DNA of 64,000 nt from Limosilactobacillus caviae (GCF_014635905.1 NZ_BMDS01000006.1:85419-149418), one strand, 5' to 3'; numbered from the stretch's first letter, positions 9,357-18,409 are shown. Notes: generated by a model from the letters alone, not told the origin. Numbers and translations: made by a program.

Positions 9357-10673
9357 ATGCATGAGAAAATAATCAATCGAATAATTGCCCTGCATCATTA
9401 TTCTTTCGTTAGGATAACTCGTCAGACGCTAATTATGATTTTTCCAATTGTTTTTATCGGAACAATGGCGAAGATGATTTTAAAAACTGTTTTTAAACCA
9501 GATGGCTTTATCTATAATGTTGCTTTCCTTGATGTGATACCACAGAGCGTATTGCAAATTATTCAATTTGTATTAACAAGTATAGGTCAGCTAACTTTAG
9601 GTATTTTGGGAGTTTACACTGCTTACATGGCAGCTAAGTTTACAGCAAAATTATATCGACGTGATGGTAAATTTGCGGGAATCACGGCAATATTAACGCT
9701 TTTACTGATGTCGTACCGGTATGGAAAGATGTCATCATCGTTTTCTCTTAATTTTTACCAACGTCTTCTTAGCGGTAATAGTCTATTATTAGTTTTACTA
9801 CTTGGGTACGGAATTGGTCAGCTTTACCGCTTATTAACACCGCCAAAGTATGGAGAAAATACTAATTCGCTCCCATTATTACAAGAACGAGCATTTAGTT
9901 CGATGGGACCAATAATAATTAGCGTTATATTTGGCGTAGCTGTCGCAATTTTCTTAAATTCCAATACAATTTACCATGCCTGGTCTACTAGCTATTCTTC
10001 GCTAGTTGGCGTTGCGCAAGAACACCGGCAGCTATGGTTAACACTGTTAGCATCGATTGGAATAACAACGATGGATTGGCTCGGACTAGGAGTTCCCTAT
10101 AATTCGATGGCACTAATGTCAGGAGAGTCGTTTACCGCTAATTTAAACTATGCACTAGCGCATGGAACACCATGGAACGTTCCTTATAAATATTTAGGAA
10201 GTTCGCTTTATAATTCATTTGCTAATTTTGGTGGAGATGGACTGATTTTAGCACTCATTGTTGCAATCTTGTTGACGTCGAATGGATCTTATATGCATCG
10301 GGTTGCGCGCTGGACCGCTTTGCCGACACTATTTAACTTTAATTATGCGACAATGGTTGGACTGCCGATTGTATTTAATCCCTTATTCTTTATCCCATTT
10401 ACATTTTTGCCAATTGTGAATATCCTGCTTGCTAGTTTTGCGATTGCTATTCACTTAATTCCCTCAACTCCTTACCCGGTTCTTCAGGGAACACCAGGAC
10501 CGTTGCTTGGTTTCCTCGGCACAAATGGTAATTGGGGAACGCTTATTTTTGCATTGGTTTTGTTATTGCTAGATATCATTGCATATATTCCTTTTGTGAA
10601 AATGGCATTGGCAGTTGAGCGTCGTTTAATGTTAGAAGAACAGGAAGTGGCAGGTCATGAAAAAAATAGCTAG
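9357..10673 (+). CDS. Orphan EIIC-like (CelB/ChbC family fold) membrane protein
   Basis: A 438-residue polytopic membrane protein that resembles the IIC subunit of lactose/cellobiose PTS permeases: an amphipathic start followed by about ten hydrophobic segments, and the late GLPIVFNPLFFIPF motif. In working permeases this motif is preceded by an Asn-Glu-Pro whose Glu contacts the sugar; here it reads NYATMVGLP (near residues 328-336). The other site, usually a His-Gly in the mid-protein loop, reads WLGLGVPYNS (near 240). No EIIA or EIIB gene is nearby. It may therefore be a non-phosphorylating transporter or a scaffold. Its end overlaps the next gene by 17 bases. Start ATG 9357 with a GTGGGG site upstream; another ATG is at 9361 but out of frame. 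Confidence 0.7.
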   Translation: MHEKIINRIIALHHYSFVRITRQTLIMIFPIVFIGTMAKMILKTVFKPDGFIYNVAFLDVIPQSVLQIIQFVLTSIGQLTLGILGVYTAYMAAKFTAKLYRRDGKFAGITAILTLLLMSYRYGKMSSSFSLNFYQRLLSGNSLLLVLLLGYGIGQLYRLLTPPKYGENTNSLPLLQERAFSSMGPIIISVIFGVAVAIFLNSNTIYHAWSTSYSSLVGVAQEHRQLWLTLLASIGITTMDWLGLGVPYNSMALMSGESFTANLNYALAHGTPWNVPYKYLGSSLYNSFANFGGDGLILALIVAILLTSNGSYMHRVARWTALPTLFNFNYATMVGLPIVFNPLFFIPFTFLPIVNILLASFAIAIHLIPSTPYPVLQGTPGPLLGFLGTNGNWGTLIFALVLLLLDIIAYIPFVKMALAVERRLMLEEQEVAGHEKNS

Positions 10674-11547
10674 AACCACTCTCCACAGCCGGCTGGTATT
10701 AATTAGTTTGATGACTATTTTAATTCTTATGGCAATTCCAGCTTATATTTGGATGAAGGATAATAATAAATACTTAGCCGCCCAGCATAATTCGAGAATG
10801 TCACCAGTAATTATGGTTCCAGGTAGTTCGGCCACGCAAAATCGATTTAACCCATTGATTCAAAAAATTAATGCAGATAGTCCGAAGAAACATAGCGTGT
10901 TGCGGTTGGAAGTTAAGAATAACGGTAAGATTACTTCACAGGGATGGATCAATCGTGGAGATAACGAACCAATCATCGTTATTGGTTTTGAGAATAATCA
11001 TGATGGTTATCAAAATATTAAAAAGCAGGCTAAAATGGTTAATCAAGTCTTTGAACGCCTAACGGAAGAATATAACTTCAACAACTTTAAGGCGTTTGGT
11101 CATTCTAACGGGGGATTAATATGGACTTATTGGCTAGAGCATTATTACTCTGAATATCAAGATACTATTACGATTAAAAGGCTGATGACGTTAGGGACAC
11201 CATATAACTTTGCAGAATCTTCTGTCAGTCATCCAACTCAAATGTTTTCTGATTTCGTAAAATATCGGGATCGAATTCCTAAAAATTTATTAGTCTATTC
11301 AGTAGCAGGTACGGAAACTTATACCTCGGATGGGCTGGTCCCAGAAGGAAGTGTGAACGCGGGTAAATATATTTACCAAAAACAGGTTGCTCACTATACA
11401 AGTATGACCGTTACTGGTAAAGATGCTCAGCACTCAAATTTGCCACAGAATAAACAGATTGTCCGTCTGATTGAAGAATACTTGCTTGATCCAAACGATA
11501 ATGGAAATCCTAATCCGCAAAATAAGCGCGGGACTACTCAAAATTAA
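10657..11547 (+). CDS. Membrane-anchored alpha/beta hydrolase (DUF915-type cell-surface hydrolase)
   Basis: A 296-residue protein with an N-terminal hydrophobic anchor (residues about 11-30) and an extracellular alpha/beta-hydrolase domain. VPGSSATQNRFNPL near residue 50 is the oxyanion-side strand-loop, and GHSNGG places the nucleophile at Ser150. Late Asp and His candidates are in TSDGLVPEGS and DAQHSNLP. DUF915 proteins are common in lactobacilli as predicted secreted lipases/esterases, but substrates are mostly unknown. It overlaps the EIIC-like gene by 17 bases, which implies translational coupling, and lies about 50 bases before sortase A. The C-terminal tail is polar (NPNPQNKRGTTQN). 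Confidence 0.82.
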   Translation: MKKIARTTLHSRLVLISLMTILILMAIPAYIWMKDNNKYLAAQHNSRMSPVIMVPGSSATQNRFNPLIQKINADSPKKHSVLRLEVKNNGKITSQGWINRGDNEPIIVIGFENNHDGYQNIKKQAKMVNQVFERLTEEYNFNNFKAFGHSNGGLIWTYWLEHYYSEYQDTITIKRLMTLGTPYNFAESSVSHPTQMFSDFVKYRDRIPKNLLVYSVAGTETYTSDGLVPEGSVNAGKYIYQKQVAHYTSMTVTGKDAQHSNLPQNKQIVRLIEEYLLDPNDNGNPNPQNKRGTTQN

Positions 11548-11597
11548 TTAAGCAGGTTATACTATGTTCATAATAAAAAGTGAAGGGGTTCAAAATC

Positions 11598-12302
11598 GTG
11601 AAAAAAGGTAAAAAGCGGTCATTTGAATGGTTGCGGTGGACAGCGGTTGTTGTACTGCTTCTGGTCTCTATCGTTTTGATCTTTAACCAGCAAATTAAAT
11701 ATTACCTGGTGGGAAGCTATAAGCCAGAGATCACACGGCAAACAGTTCAAAATAACCAAAAGAAAAAGGCAACTTATGATTTTCAAAGTGTTGAGGACCT
11801 TAATTTGCAAACTGCTGCAAAGGCACGGGCAAACAAGCAGTCGATTAATACGATTGGTGCGATTACGGTCCCAGCCATTAATATGACGATCCCAATTGCT
11901 AATGGTGTTGATAATACAACTCTTGCGTTAGCTGCGGGGACTCTTCGTCCAGACATGAAGATGGGAGAAGGCAACTATGCGTTAGCTGGTCACAATATGG
12001 CGCACGGAAGTAAAATCCTATTTTCGCCCTTGTATTATCATGCGAAAGTTGGTCAGATGATCTATATTACAAATATGGACCGGGTTTATGAGTACAAGAT
12101 TTACCAGCGTGAATTTATTGCGGCTACGCGTGTTGACGTGGTAAATAATACCCCTGAGAAGATCATTACGTTGATTACTTGTGACGCTACGGGGGCAAAC
12201 CGTTTGATGATCAGGGGAAAGTTTGTTAAATCCGAACCATTTACGCAAGCACCACAAAATGTCCAGAAGAATTTTAGTGAAAAATACACGACAGGTCGTT
12301 AA
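11598..12302 (+). CDS. srtA: Class A sortase
   Basis: SrtA is a membrane transpeptidase that cuts LPXTG proteins and links them to peptidoglycan. From GTG 11598 it is 234 residues; GAAGGGG at 11582-11588 is 9 bases upstream, so the in-frame GTG at 11580 is not the start. A basic N-terminus and one membrane segment (WTAVVVLLLVSIVLIF) are followed by the beta-barrel domain. Catalytic residues are visible: His in LAGHNMAHGS, Cys195 in TLITCDATG and Arg in NRLMIRG. The 3501-residue LPQTG protein in this window is a likely substrate. It probably belongs to the transcript of the EIIC-like and hydrolase genes and is followed by a terminator. Confidence 0.95.
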   Translation: MKKGKKRSFEWLRWTAVVVLLLVSIVLIFNQQIKYYLVGSYKPEITRQTVQNNQKKKATYDFQSVEDLNLQTAAKARANKQSINTIGAITVPAINMTIPIANGVDNTTLALAAGTLRPDMKMGEGNYALAGHNMAHGSKILFSPLYYHAKVGQMIYITNMDRVYEYKIYQREFIAATRVDVVNNTPEKIITLITCDATGANRLMIRGKFVKSEPFTQAPQNVQKNFSEKYTTGR

Positions 12303-12308
12303 AAGATG

Positions 12309-12343
12309 AGAAGCTGGAAAGAAATTTCCATGCTTCTTTTTTT
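12309..12343 (+). terminator. Terminator after srtA
   Basis: GAAGC-TGGAAA (12310-12320) pairs with TTTCCA-(T)-GCTTC (12325-12336), one bulged T, then seven T. Confidence 0.9.
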
Positions 12344-12425
12344 GATAGATTTGTAATCCATTCCAAATTAAGAAAAACACAATCGTCGCTAAAATGTTCA
12401 AATCTAAATAAATTTTAAGTAAAAA

Positions 12426-12468
12426 GATGAGCGAACGGACAAGAATGCCACCGTTTGCTCATTTTTTT
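12426..12468. terminator. Second, stronger terminator between srtA and the PEP synthase gene
   Basis: GATGAGCGAACGG (12426-12438) pairs with CCGTTTGCTCAT (12451-12462), followed by a T run to 12468; A-rich sequence on the left would also allow termination of leftward transcripts. It lies 83 bases beyond the srtA terminator with no gene between, so it is either a back-up or ends a small transcript. Confidence 0.88.
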
Positions 12469-12544
12469 AATGGACATAAATTCCTTGACTCTTTTTTGGG
12501 AACCGCCTAAGAAAGAGATACATTGAATTTAAGGAGATGCAGTA

Positions 12545-14926
12545 ATGGAAAAACGCGAGCAGGAAAATGTTTTATGGTTTGATGAATTGCATCGTTCTGA
12601 CGTTAATCTCGTTGGTGGAAAGTCTTCCTCATTAGGTGAAATGACTTCTTCAATGAAAATTCCAGTCCCATATGGATTTGCGACAACTACCCATGCTTAT
12701 CGCCAATTCATGACTGAAACGGGATTAAACGATCAAATAAATAGTTTGTTAAATGAAATCAACGACTATGAAAATGCCGATGAGCTTCATCAAGTTTGTT
12801 CCCGAATCCGGCAGATGATTGTTGATGCCTCAATGCCTAGCGAACTGACAGCATCAATTACGCAGGCTTACGCAGACTTATCCGAAAAAATGGGTGAGAC
12901 CGAACCGTTTGTGGCTATTCGTTCAAGTGCCACAGCGGAAGACTTGCCAAATGCCTCTTTTGCGGGACAGCAAGAATCATATTTAAATGTCCGTGGCGCA
13001 GAAATGGTATTAGCAAAAGTCCAAGAATGTTATGCTTCTTTATTTACTGATCGGGCTACGTATTATCGTCATAAGCAACATTTTCCTCATGAAAAGGTGG
13101 CATTATCTGCAGCAATTCAGATGATGGTTTTCTCTAAAGCATCTGGTGTAATGTTCTCCGTAAACGTGGCTAACGGGGATGATTCACAAATTGTTATCGA
13201 TACAATCTGGGGTCTAGGTGAATATATTGTTCTTGGGAAAGTAACCCCCGATCATTTTGTGATTAATAAGGATGACCTTCACGTGTTAGAACGATCAGTT
13301 GTACCGAAAGCAATTGAGTTGCGGCAAACTCCTGGTGGTGGTGTTCATGAAGAACAAGTGCCAGCAGAGCGTGCTACCCGGCCTGCATTAACCGAAGATC
13401 AAATTCGTGAATTAGCTGGCTATGCTAAGGAAATTGAAAAACATTACGGCTGTTACATGGATATGGAATTTGCCCTGGATGCACGGACGGACCGCCTGTG
13501 GTTAGTACAAGCGCGGCCTGAAACAGTCTGGTCAAATAAAAATAGCGGACAAACAGTAAAGGAGTCAGTGAAACCGATGAACGAAAGCCAAAAACCGTTA
13601 GTTAAGGGATTACCAGCCAGCCCCGGTACCGCAACCGGAAAAGTTCATGTAATCGCTGACCCTCAGGATATTGATCAATTTGAAGAAGGAGAAGTCTTGG
13701 TAACCTTGATGACCTCTCCAGACTGGGTACCGGCAATGAAGAAAGCAGCAGCAATTATCACTGACAATGGTGGAATGACTTGTCATGCAGCGATTGTTTC
13801 ACGTGAAATGCAGATTCCATGTATTGTGGGGACCAAGAGCTGTGGAGACGCTGTTACTGAAACACTTCAAGATGGTGATCAGGTTACGGTTGATGCTAAA
13901 AATGGTGTTGTCTACCACGGAAATATCCAAGCACAGTTTAGCTCACGAGAAAAGTCAACAGAATGTGGTCAAGCTGAATACTATGCGCCAACCGCAACTG
14001 GCGTAATGATGAATCTGGGTGATCCGGAACTTGCCGAAAAATATGCTGATTTGCCTGCCGATGGAATTGGCCTAATGCGGGAAGAATTTATTTGGACAAC
14101 CTATATTCATGACCATCCCCTATACCTAATTGAGACCGGACAAGCAGAAAAAGTTGTCGATATGTTAGCCGATGGAATTGCCAAAGTTGCCCGTGCAATT
14201 GCTCCACGGCCAATGGTTCTGCGTTTCTCCGACTTTAAATCAGGGGAGTACCGTAATTTAACCGGTGGTGATAAGTACGAACCACATGAACCAGCTGACC
14301 TGCTTGGCTGGCGGGGAGCTTCACGGTACTATGATCCAAAATATATTGAAGCGTTCAAATTAGAACTGGCGGCAATTAAAAAGGTCCGTGAAGAATTTCA
14401 ACTGAAGAACCTTAATGTGATGATTCCATTTGTTCGGACAGTTGCAGAATTAGAAAAGGTCACGCGGCTAATGAAAGATGAAGGCCTATACCGCGGTCCA
14501 GACTTTAAGGTATACATGATGGCTGAGATTCCAAGCAATATCATCTTAGCTGATCAATTTAACAAGTACGTCGATGGCTACTCAATTGGCTCCAATGATC
14601 TAGCAATGCTTATCTTAGGTTGTGACCGTAATAATGACACGGTTGCGCACCTGTTTGATGAACGCAATCTTGCGGTTAAACGTGCAATTAGTCACCTCAT
14701 CAAGACTGCCCATCAAGACAATAAGACGGTCTCAATATGTGGTCAAGCACCATCAGAATATCCTGAACTAGCTGCTTTCTTGATTCAGCAAGGAATCGAT
14801 TATATTTCGGTTAATCCTGATATGGTCAAAGCAACAAAACGGAATGTGGCAAGTGTTGAACAACGGATTATGCTTGACAGCGCAACTGGTAAGGGACGTC
14901 AGAATGCTGAAACTTATGAATGGTAG
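12545..14926 (+). CDS. ppsA: Phosphoenolpyruvate synthase (pyruvate, water dikinase)
   Basis: Makes PEP from pyruvate and ATP with release of AMP and phosphate. At 793 residues it equals E. coli PpsA (792). Domains in order: N-terminal ATP-grasp (about 1-340; GGKSSSLGEM, RSSATAEDLPNASFAGQQE), swivelling phosphohistidine domain with the TxGGMTCHAAI motif and catalytic His414, and a C-terminal PEP/pyruvate barrel ending SICGQAPSEYPE. The shape is that of PpsA and not of pyruvate phosphate dikinase or PTS enzyme I. PEP synthase is unusual for a fermentative lactobacillus because it runs against the fermentative flow. It heads a five-gene same-strand cluster with short gaps (7-20 bases). Ribosome binding site AAGGAGATG. 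Confidence 0.93.
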   Translation: MEKREQENVLWFDELHRSDVNLVGGKSSSLGEMTSSMKIPVPYGFATTTHAYRQFMTETGLNDQINSLLNEINDYENADELHQVCSRIRQMIVDASMPSELTASITQAYADLSEKMGETEPFVAIRSSATAEDLPNASFAGQQESYLNVRGAEMVLAKVQECYASLFTDRATYYRHKQHFPHEKVALSAAIQMMVFSKASGVMFSVNVANGDDSQIVIDTIWGLGEYIVLGKVTPDHFVINKDDLHVLERSVVPKAIELRQTPGGGVHEEQVPAERATRPALTEDQIRELAGYAKEIEKHYGCYMDMEFALDARTDRLWLVQARPETVWSNKNSGQTVKESVKPMNESQKPLVKGLPASPGTATGKVHVIADPQDIDQFEEGEVLVTLMTSPDWVPAMKKAAAIITDNGGMTCHAAIVSREMQIPCIVGTKSCGDAVTETLQDGDQVTVDAKNGVVYHGNIQAQFSSREKSTECGQAEYYAPTATGVMMNLGDPELAEKYADLPADGIGLMREEFIWTTYIHDHPLYLIETGQAEKVVDMLADGIAKVARAIAPRPMVLRFSDFKSGEYRNLTGGDKYEPHEPADLLGWRGASRYYDPKYIEAFKLELAAIKKVREEFQLKNLNVMIPFVRTVAELEKVTRLMKDEGLYRGPDFKVYMMAEIPSNIILADQFNKYVDGYSIGSNDLAMLILGCDRNNDTVAHLFDERNLAVKRAISHLIKTAHQDNKTVSICGQAPSEYPELAAFLIQQGIDYISVNPDMVKATKRNVASVEQRIMLDSATGKGRQNAETYEW

Positions 14927-14941
14927 AAAGGATTGAATAAG

Positions 14942-16729
14942 ATGCAAATTTTTGTTGATATAAATGCTCCCGAAAATGGTAATGGTTCACAAGAGTTCCC
15001 CTTCAAACGGATTCAACAAGCTGCTGATATCGCGCGTCCCGGTGATTATGTTCAAGTAATGCCGGGTGAATACCATGAAGAAGTTCATCCGCAATATTCG
15101 GGAACTAACGATAAGCCAATCATTTATGCATCTGCGCGACAAAATCGTGCAATTATCACTGGAGCAGATCGGGTTACTGGCTGGCAGCACATTAGCGGCA
15201 CGGTATGGCAATTGAAGCTCCCTAATACTGATTTTGGTAATTATAATCCTTATAATATTTTAGTTGACCAGACCTTTAACCATGCCGGTGAAATTTTCTT
15301 AAATAATAAGGCAATGTATGAAGTTGATCAGCTAGCCAAGGTTGAAAAGCCAGTCGAAAACGAGCTTTCACGAGATCGCAAGGCTACCCTCTATACCTGG
15401 TACACCGAACAGTTGCCTGCAGAAAATGCAACGGTAATCTATGCTAACTTCCAAGATAAAAATCCAAATAATGAACAGGTTGAGCTAACATTTCGTGAAA
15501 CTTGTTTCTACCCCGAAAAAGAGGAAATTAACCACCTTATTTTATCAGGCTTTACGATGACAAAAGCAGCCTGTCGCTGGGCATCGCCAAAGTATAACAA
15601 AGGGATTATAGGCACTAACCGTGGTCAGGGCTGGAAAATTGCTAAATGTGACATTTCCCACGCAAAGTGTTCGGGAATTTCACTTGGCCGAAACATTGTA
15701 CCAACGATTGATGATAACAAGGTTTATCCTCACCGTATTAAGAATAATACTATCCATGATTGCGGACAGACCGGTATTATCGGTGTTGAGGGCAACCCAT
15801 CACCAGTCATTGAGCATAACAGTATTTACAACATTAATGTCCGCCAAAACTTTGTTAGTGATGATGTGAGTGCAATTAATCTTTCGCCAGCTATTGGTGC
15901 CAAAATTGTTCGTAATTGCATTCATGACTGTACACGGGGAATTTGGCTTGGCGGCGATGTTGAGAATACACAAATATCACGGAATGTTTTCTACAACAAT
16001 TCGTTACCAGAATCATTTGAAGTAACTACTGAGAATCGTGACGACCTAGTTGCAGCACTCGGCGAAGATATTACAATTAAAGATTCTACTGGTGTTACTT
16101 TGATTGACAACAATTTCCTACTGTCAGATTGTGCTCTTAAGCTTGCAACAAAGGGTGTGCTATTGGTTCACAACTTAATTAATGGTAGCGTGGAATGGTT
16201 AAGCAACACTAATGTTTTAGACAATGATCCTTACTATCACCGCCTTTATCAACAGAAAACAACGGAAAGCGACTCCTATGATTCGTCCTGTTTCTATAAC
16301 AACGTTTTTATCCGGAAAACTCTCCGTGGTGAGATGCAAAAGTTAATTGTATTTGCCCAAGAACAGGCAGATGAACAGCCGGTTAATAACCATGTTAGTG
16401 ATGGCAATGCTGTTTACGTTGGTCAAACTAGCGGGCAGCGAAACTATATCCCTGCTAATAAAGCCGGAAATGTCTTTATGAATGATCAGACAGAAGACGT
16501 TACGGTGAAAATCGATTCAAATGAAGACGGGGTATTTATTGATAGTAATATTTGTGACTACTTAGATGAAGACACGAGCCGAGTAGTGGCAGTCGGTACC
16601 AGTGCTGAGACCGCGCTTGACTTTGATACAGACTTTTTAGGCAACCACCGCGAAGGAATTAGCGTAACTGCCGGTCCATTTGATACTAAAGAAGAATACA
16701 GTCAACGTTTATTTAGACTGCTGTTTTAA
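14942..16729 (+). CDS. Cytoplasmic right-handed beta-helix protein (DUF1565-like), unknown substrate
   Basis: A 595-residue protein from ATG 14942 (AGAAAGGA 9 bases upstream; the in-frame TTG at 14933 overlaps that site). The N-terminus, FVDINAPENGNGSQEFPFKRIQQAADIARPGD in part, is the DUF1565-type entry into a parallel beta-helix, the fold of pectate lyases, alginate epimerases and similar carbohydrate enzymes. Repeating coils such as NTIHDCGQTGI, HNSIYNINVRQ, NCIHDCTRGIWLGG and NVFYNNS are seen at about residues 270-360. No signal peptide or anchor is visible, so it should stay in the cytoplasm, which is odd for a polysaccharide enzyme. It is tightly embedded between PEP synthase and the TIM-like gene. 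Enzymatic role unknown; a lyase, epimerase or glycosidase is possible. Confidence 0.72.
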   Translation: MQIFVDINAPENGNGSQEFPFKRIQQAADIARPGDYVQVMPGEYHEEVHPQYSGTNDKPIIYASARQNRAIITGADRVTGWQHISGTVWQLKLPNTDFGNYNPYNILVDQTFNHAGEIFLNNKAMYEVDQLAKVEKPVENELSRDRKATLYTWYTEQLPAENATVIYANFQDKNPNNEQVELTFRETCFYPEKEEINHLILSGFTMTKAACRWASPKYNKGIIGTNRGQGWKIAKCDISHAKCSGISLGRNIVPTIDDNKVYPHRIKNNTIHDCGQTGIIGVEGNPSPVIEHNSIYNINVRQNFVSDDVSAINLSPAIGAKIVRNCIHDCTRGIWLGGDVENTQISRNVFYNNSLPESFEVTTENRDDLVAALGEDITIKDSTGVTLIDNNFLLSDCALKLATKGVLLVHNLINGSVEWLSNTNVLDNDPYYHRLYQQKTTESDSYDSSCFYNNVFIRKTLRGEMQKLIVFAQEQADEQPVNNHVSDGNAVYVGQTSGQRNYIPANKAGNVFMNDQTEDVTVKIDSNEDGVFIDSNICDYLDEDTSRVVAVGTSAETALDFDTDFLGNHREGISVTAGPFDTKEEYSQRLFRLLF

Positions 16730-16744
16730 GGAGGAAGAAAAAGA

Positions 16745-17524
16745 ATGCGTAAACCGTTTATTATTGCGAACTGGAAGATGAACAAAAACGTTCATGAATC
16801 AGTCGCTTTTGTAAAGGCGATTAAAGAGAAGCTACCGACTAATAAAGAGATCGGAATCGCAGCGCAGGCGGTTTCCCTGTATAACATGAAGGAAGTAGCG
16901 GGAAATTCAAACTTACAAATTATTGCTCAAAATGCATCAGCTGAATTAGAAGGTCCATATACTGGTGAAATTAGTATGCGGAGTTTAGCTGATGCGGGAG
17001 TAACTTATGTGATGCTCGGCCATTTGGAACGGCGCCGGCTTTTTAATGAAAGTAATGATGCAATTAACCAAAAAGTTTTAGCGGCCCTTCAAGTCGGAAT
17101 TATTCCAATTATTTGTACAGATGAGGAAATGGTTCAGACCGAGGTCAATGGCAAGATTCATTATGTTTTTCAACAACTGCGGAGTGTCTTAAAGGGAGTA
17201 CCAGCAAACAAGCTGTCACAAGTTGTGATTTCATATGAGCCGAGCTGGGCAGTTGGTAGCAGTCATCAGGCAAATCCAGATGTTGCTGAAGAGGGATGTC
17301 AGGCGATTCGGCAAAGTCTGGTTGAAATGTATGGCAATAAAATCGGTGATAGCATTCGAATCCTTTATGGCGGTAGCGTAAATCCCGATAATATTTACAA
17401 AATTATGAGTAAACCGAATGTTGATGGCGCGTTAATCGGTCGTGCCAGCCTTGACATTGAGAGCTTTTTGCAGATGGTTAACTGTGTTGAAGCAGTGAGC
17501 AACGAAAAATTACAGGTAATTTAG
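16745..17524 (+). CDS. Divergent triosephosphate-isomerase paralogue
   Basis: A 259-residue TIM-family protein. Lys11 (NWKMN), His93 and Glu165 (SYEPSWAVGS), the catalytic set, are kept. But the signature GHSERR reads GHLERR (Leu94 in place of Ser), the PILCVGE strand reads PIICTDE, and the closing loop after Glu165 is PSWAVGSSHQANPD instead of the usual VWAIGTGKTAT type. Phosphate-binding YGGSVNPDN and GALIGRAS are intact. Loop changes like these occur in TIM-like isomerases acting on other ketose phosphates, for example erythrulose phosphate isomerases. It could be a true second TIM or act on a related C3/C4 sugar phosphate. Ribosome binding site AAGGAGGAAG. It is placed 15 bases after the beta-helix gene and 18 before the aldolase. 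Confidence 0.8.
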   Translation: MRKPFIIANWKMNKNVHESVAFVKAIKEKLPTNKEIGIAAQAVSLYNMKEVAGNSNLQIIAQNASAELEGPYTGEISMRSLADAGVTYVMLGHLERRRLFNESNDAINQKVLAALQVGIIPIICTDEEMVQTEVNGKIHYVFQQLRSVLKGVPANKLSQVVISYEPSWAVGSSHQANPDVAEEGCQAIRQSLVEMYGNKIGDSIRILYGGSVNPDNIYKIMSKPNVDGALIGRASLDIESFLQMVNCVEAVSNEKLQVI

Positions 17525-17542
17525 TTCAGGAGGAAAGAACAC

Positions 17543-18409
17543 ATGGCTTATTTTGATAACGGAAACAAACTTTTTGATGATGCACGGAAGAACCACTATG
17601 CGATTGGCGCTTATAATATTAATAATCTTGAATGGACACGGGCAATTTTACGAGCGGCTGCTGAGACCAATACACCTGTCTTAATTCAAGTCTCAATGGG
17701 GGCTGCTAAGTACATGGGCGGTTACAAATTCGTTAAGGATATGGTTGAAGATCAAATGGATGCAATGGGGATCAAGGTTCCGGTTATCCTTAATCTTGAC
17801 CATGGTGACTATGACGCAGCGATTGAATGTATTAATCTCGGCTATTCATCTGTTATGTTTGATGGACATAAGCTTCCGATTGAAGAGAATTACGCAAAGA
17901 CAAAAGAAATTGTTCAGCTGGCTCATTCACGCGGAATCGCTGTCGAAGCTGAAATTGGCAAAGTTGGTGAAAACCAAGATACAAGCAGTGGTGAATTAGC
18001 TGATGTCGAGGATGCAATGGCGTTCGCGGCAATGGGTGTTGACCGCCTTGCCTGTGGAATCGGTAATATTCATGGAATTTACCCTACAAATTGGCCGGGA
18101 TTAAACTTTGACCGCCTTCAAGAAATTGCAGATGCGATTGATATCCCGTTAGTACTTCATGGCGGATCAGGGATTCCTAAAGAGCAAGTGCAAAAGGCAA
18201 TTTCAATGGGAATCGCAAAGGTAAATATTAATACAGAATTCCAGTTAGCATTTCAAGATGCAACGCGAAAGTACATTGAAAATGAGTTAGACTTAAATAC
18301 AGCGAAAAAAGGCTACGATCCGCGGAAGTTACTGCTGCCAGGAACTGATGCGATAACTGCTAAAATGAAAGATATGATTGAATGGCTAGGCACCCCGGCA
18401 GTAGCTTAG
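17543..18409 (+). CDS. fba: Class II fructose-bisphosphate aldolase family
   Basis: A 288-residue zinc-dependent aldolase that condenses DHAP with an aldehyde (usually glyceraldehyde 3-phosphate). Zinc ligands are visible in NLDHGD, GIGNIHGIY and LHGGSGIP, and KVNINTEFQLAF is the DHAP phosphate site. It starts AYFDNGNKLFDDARKNHYAIGAYNINN, typical of class IIB enzymes (FBA, tagatose-bisphosphate aldolase, related). FBA proper and tagatose-bisphosphate aldolase cannot be separated safely from motifs alone. Strong AGGAGG 10 bases upstream. In this cluster it could work in the gluconeogenic direction after PEP synthase, or on the product of the divergent TIM. Confidence 0.9.
   Translation: MAYFDNGNKLFDDARKNHYAIGAYNINNLEWTRAILRAAAETNTPVLIQVSMGAAKYMGGYKFVKDMVEDQMDAMGIKVPVILNLDHGDYDAAIECINLGYSSVMFDGHKLPIEENYAKTKEIVQLAHSRGIAVEAEIGKVGENQDTSSGELADVEDAMAFAAMGVDRLACGIGNIHGIYPTNWPGLNFDRLQEIADAIDIPLVLHGGSGIPKEQVQKAISMGIAKVNINTEFQLAFQDATRKYIENELDLNTAKKGYDPRKLLLPGTDAITAKMKDMIEWLGTPAVA

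Noticed and set aside
12484..12512. Promoter and catabolite-repression site before ppsA
   Set aside because: TTGACT is present but the -10 (TAAGAA) is poor, and the GGGAACCGCC stretch matches the CRE consensus too weakly to claim.
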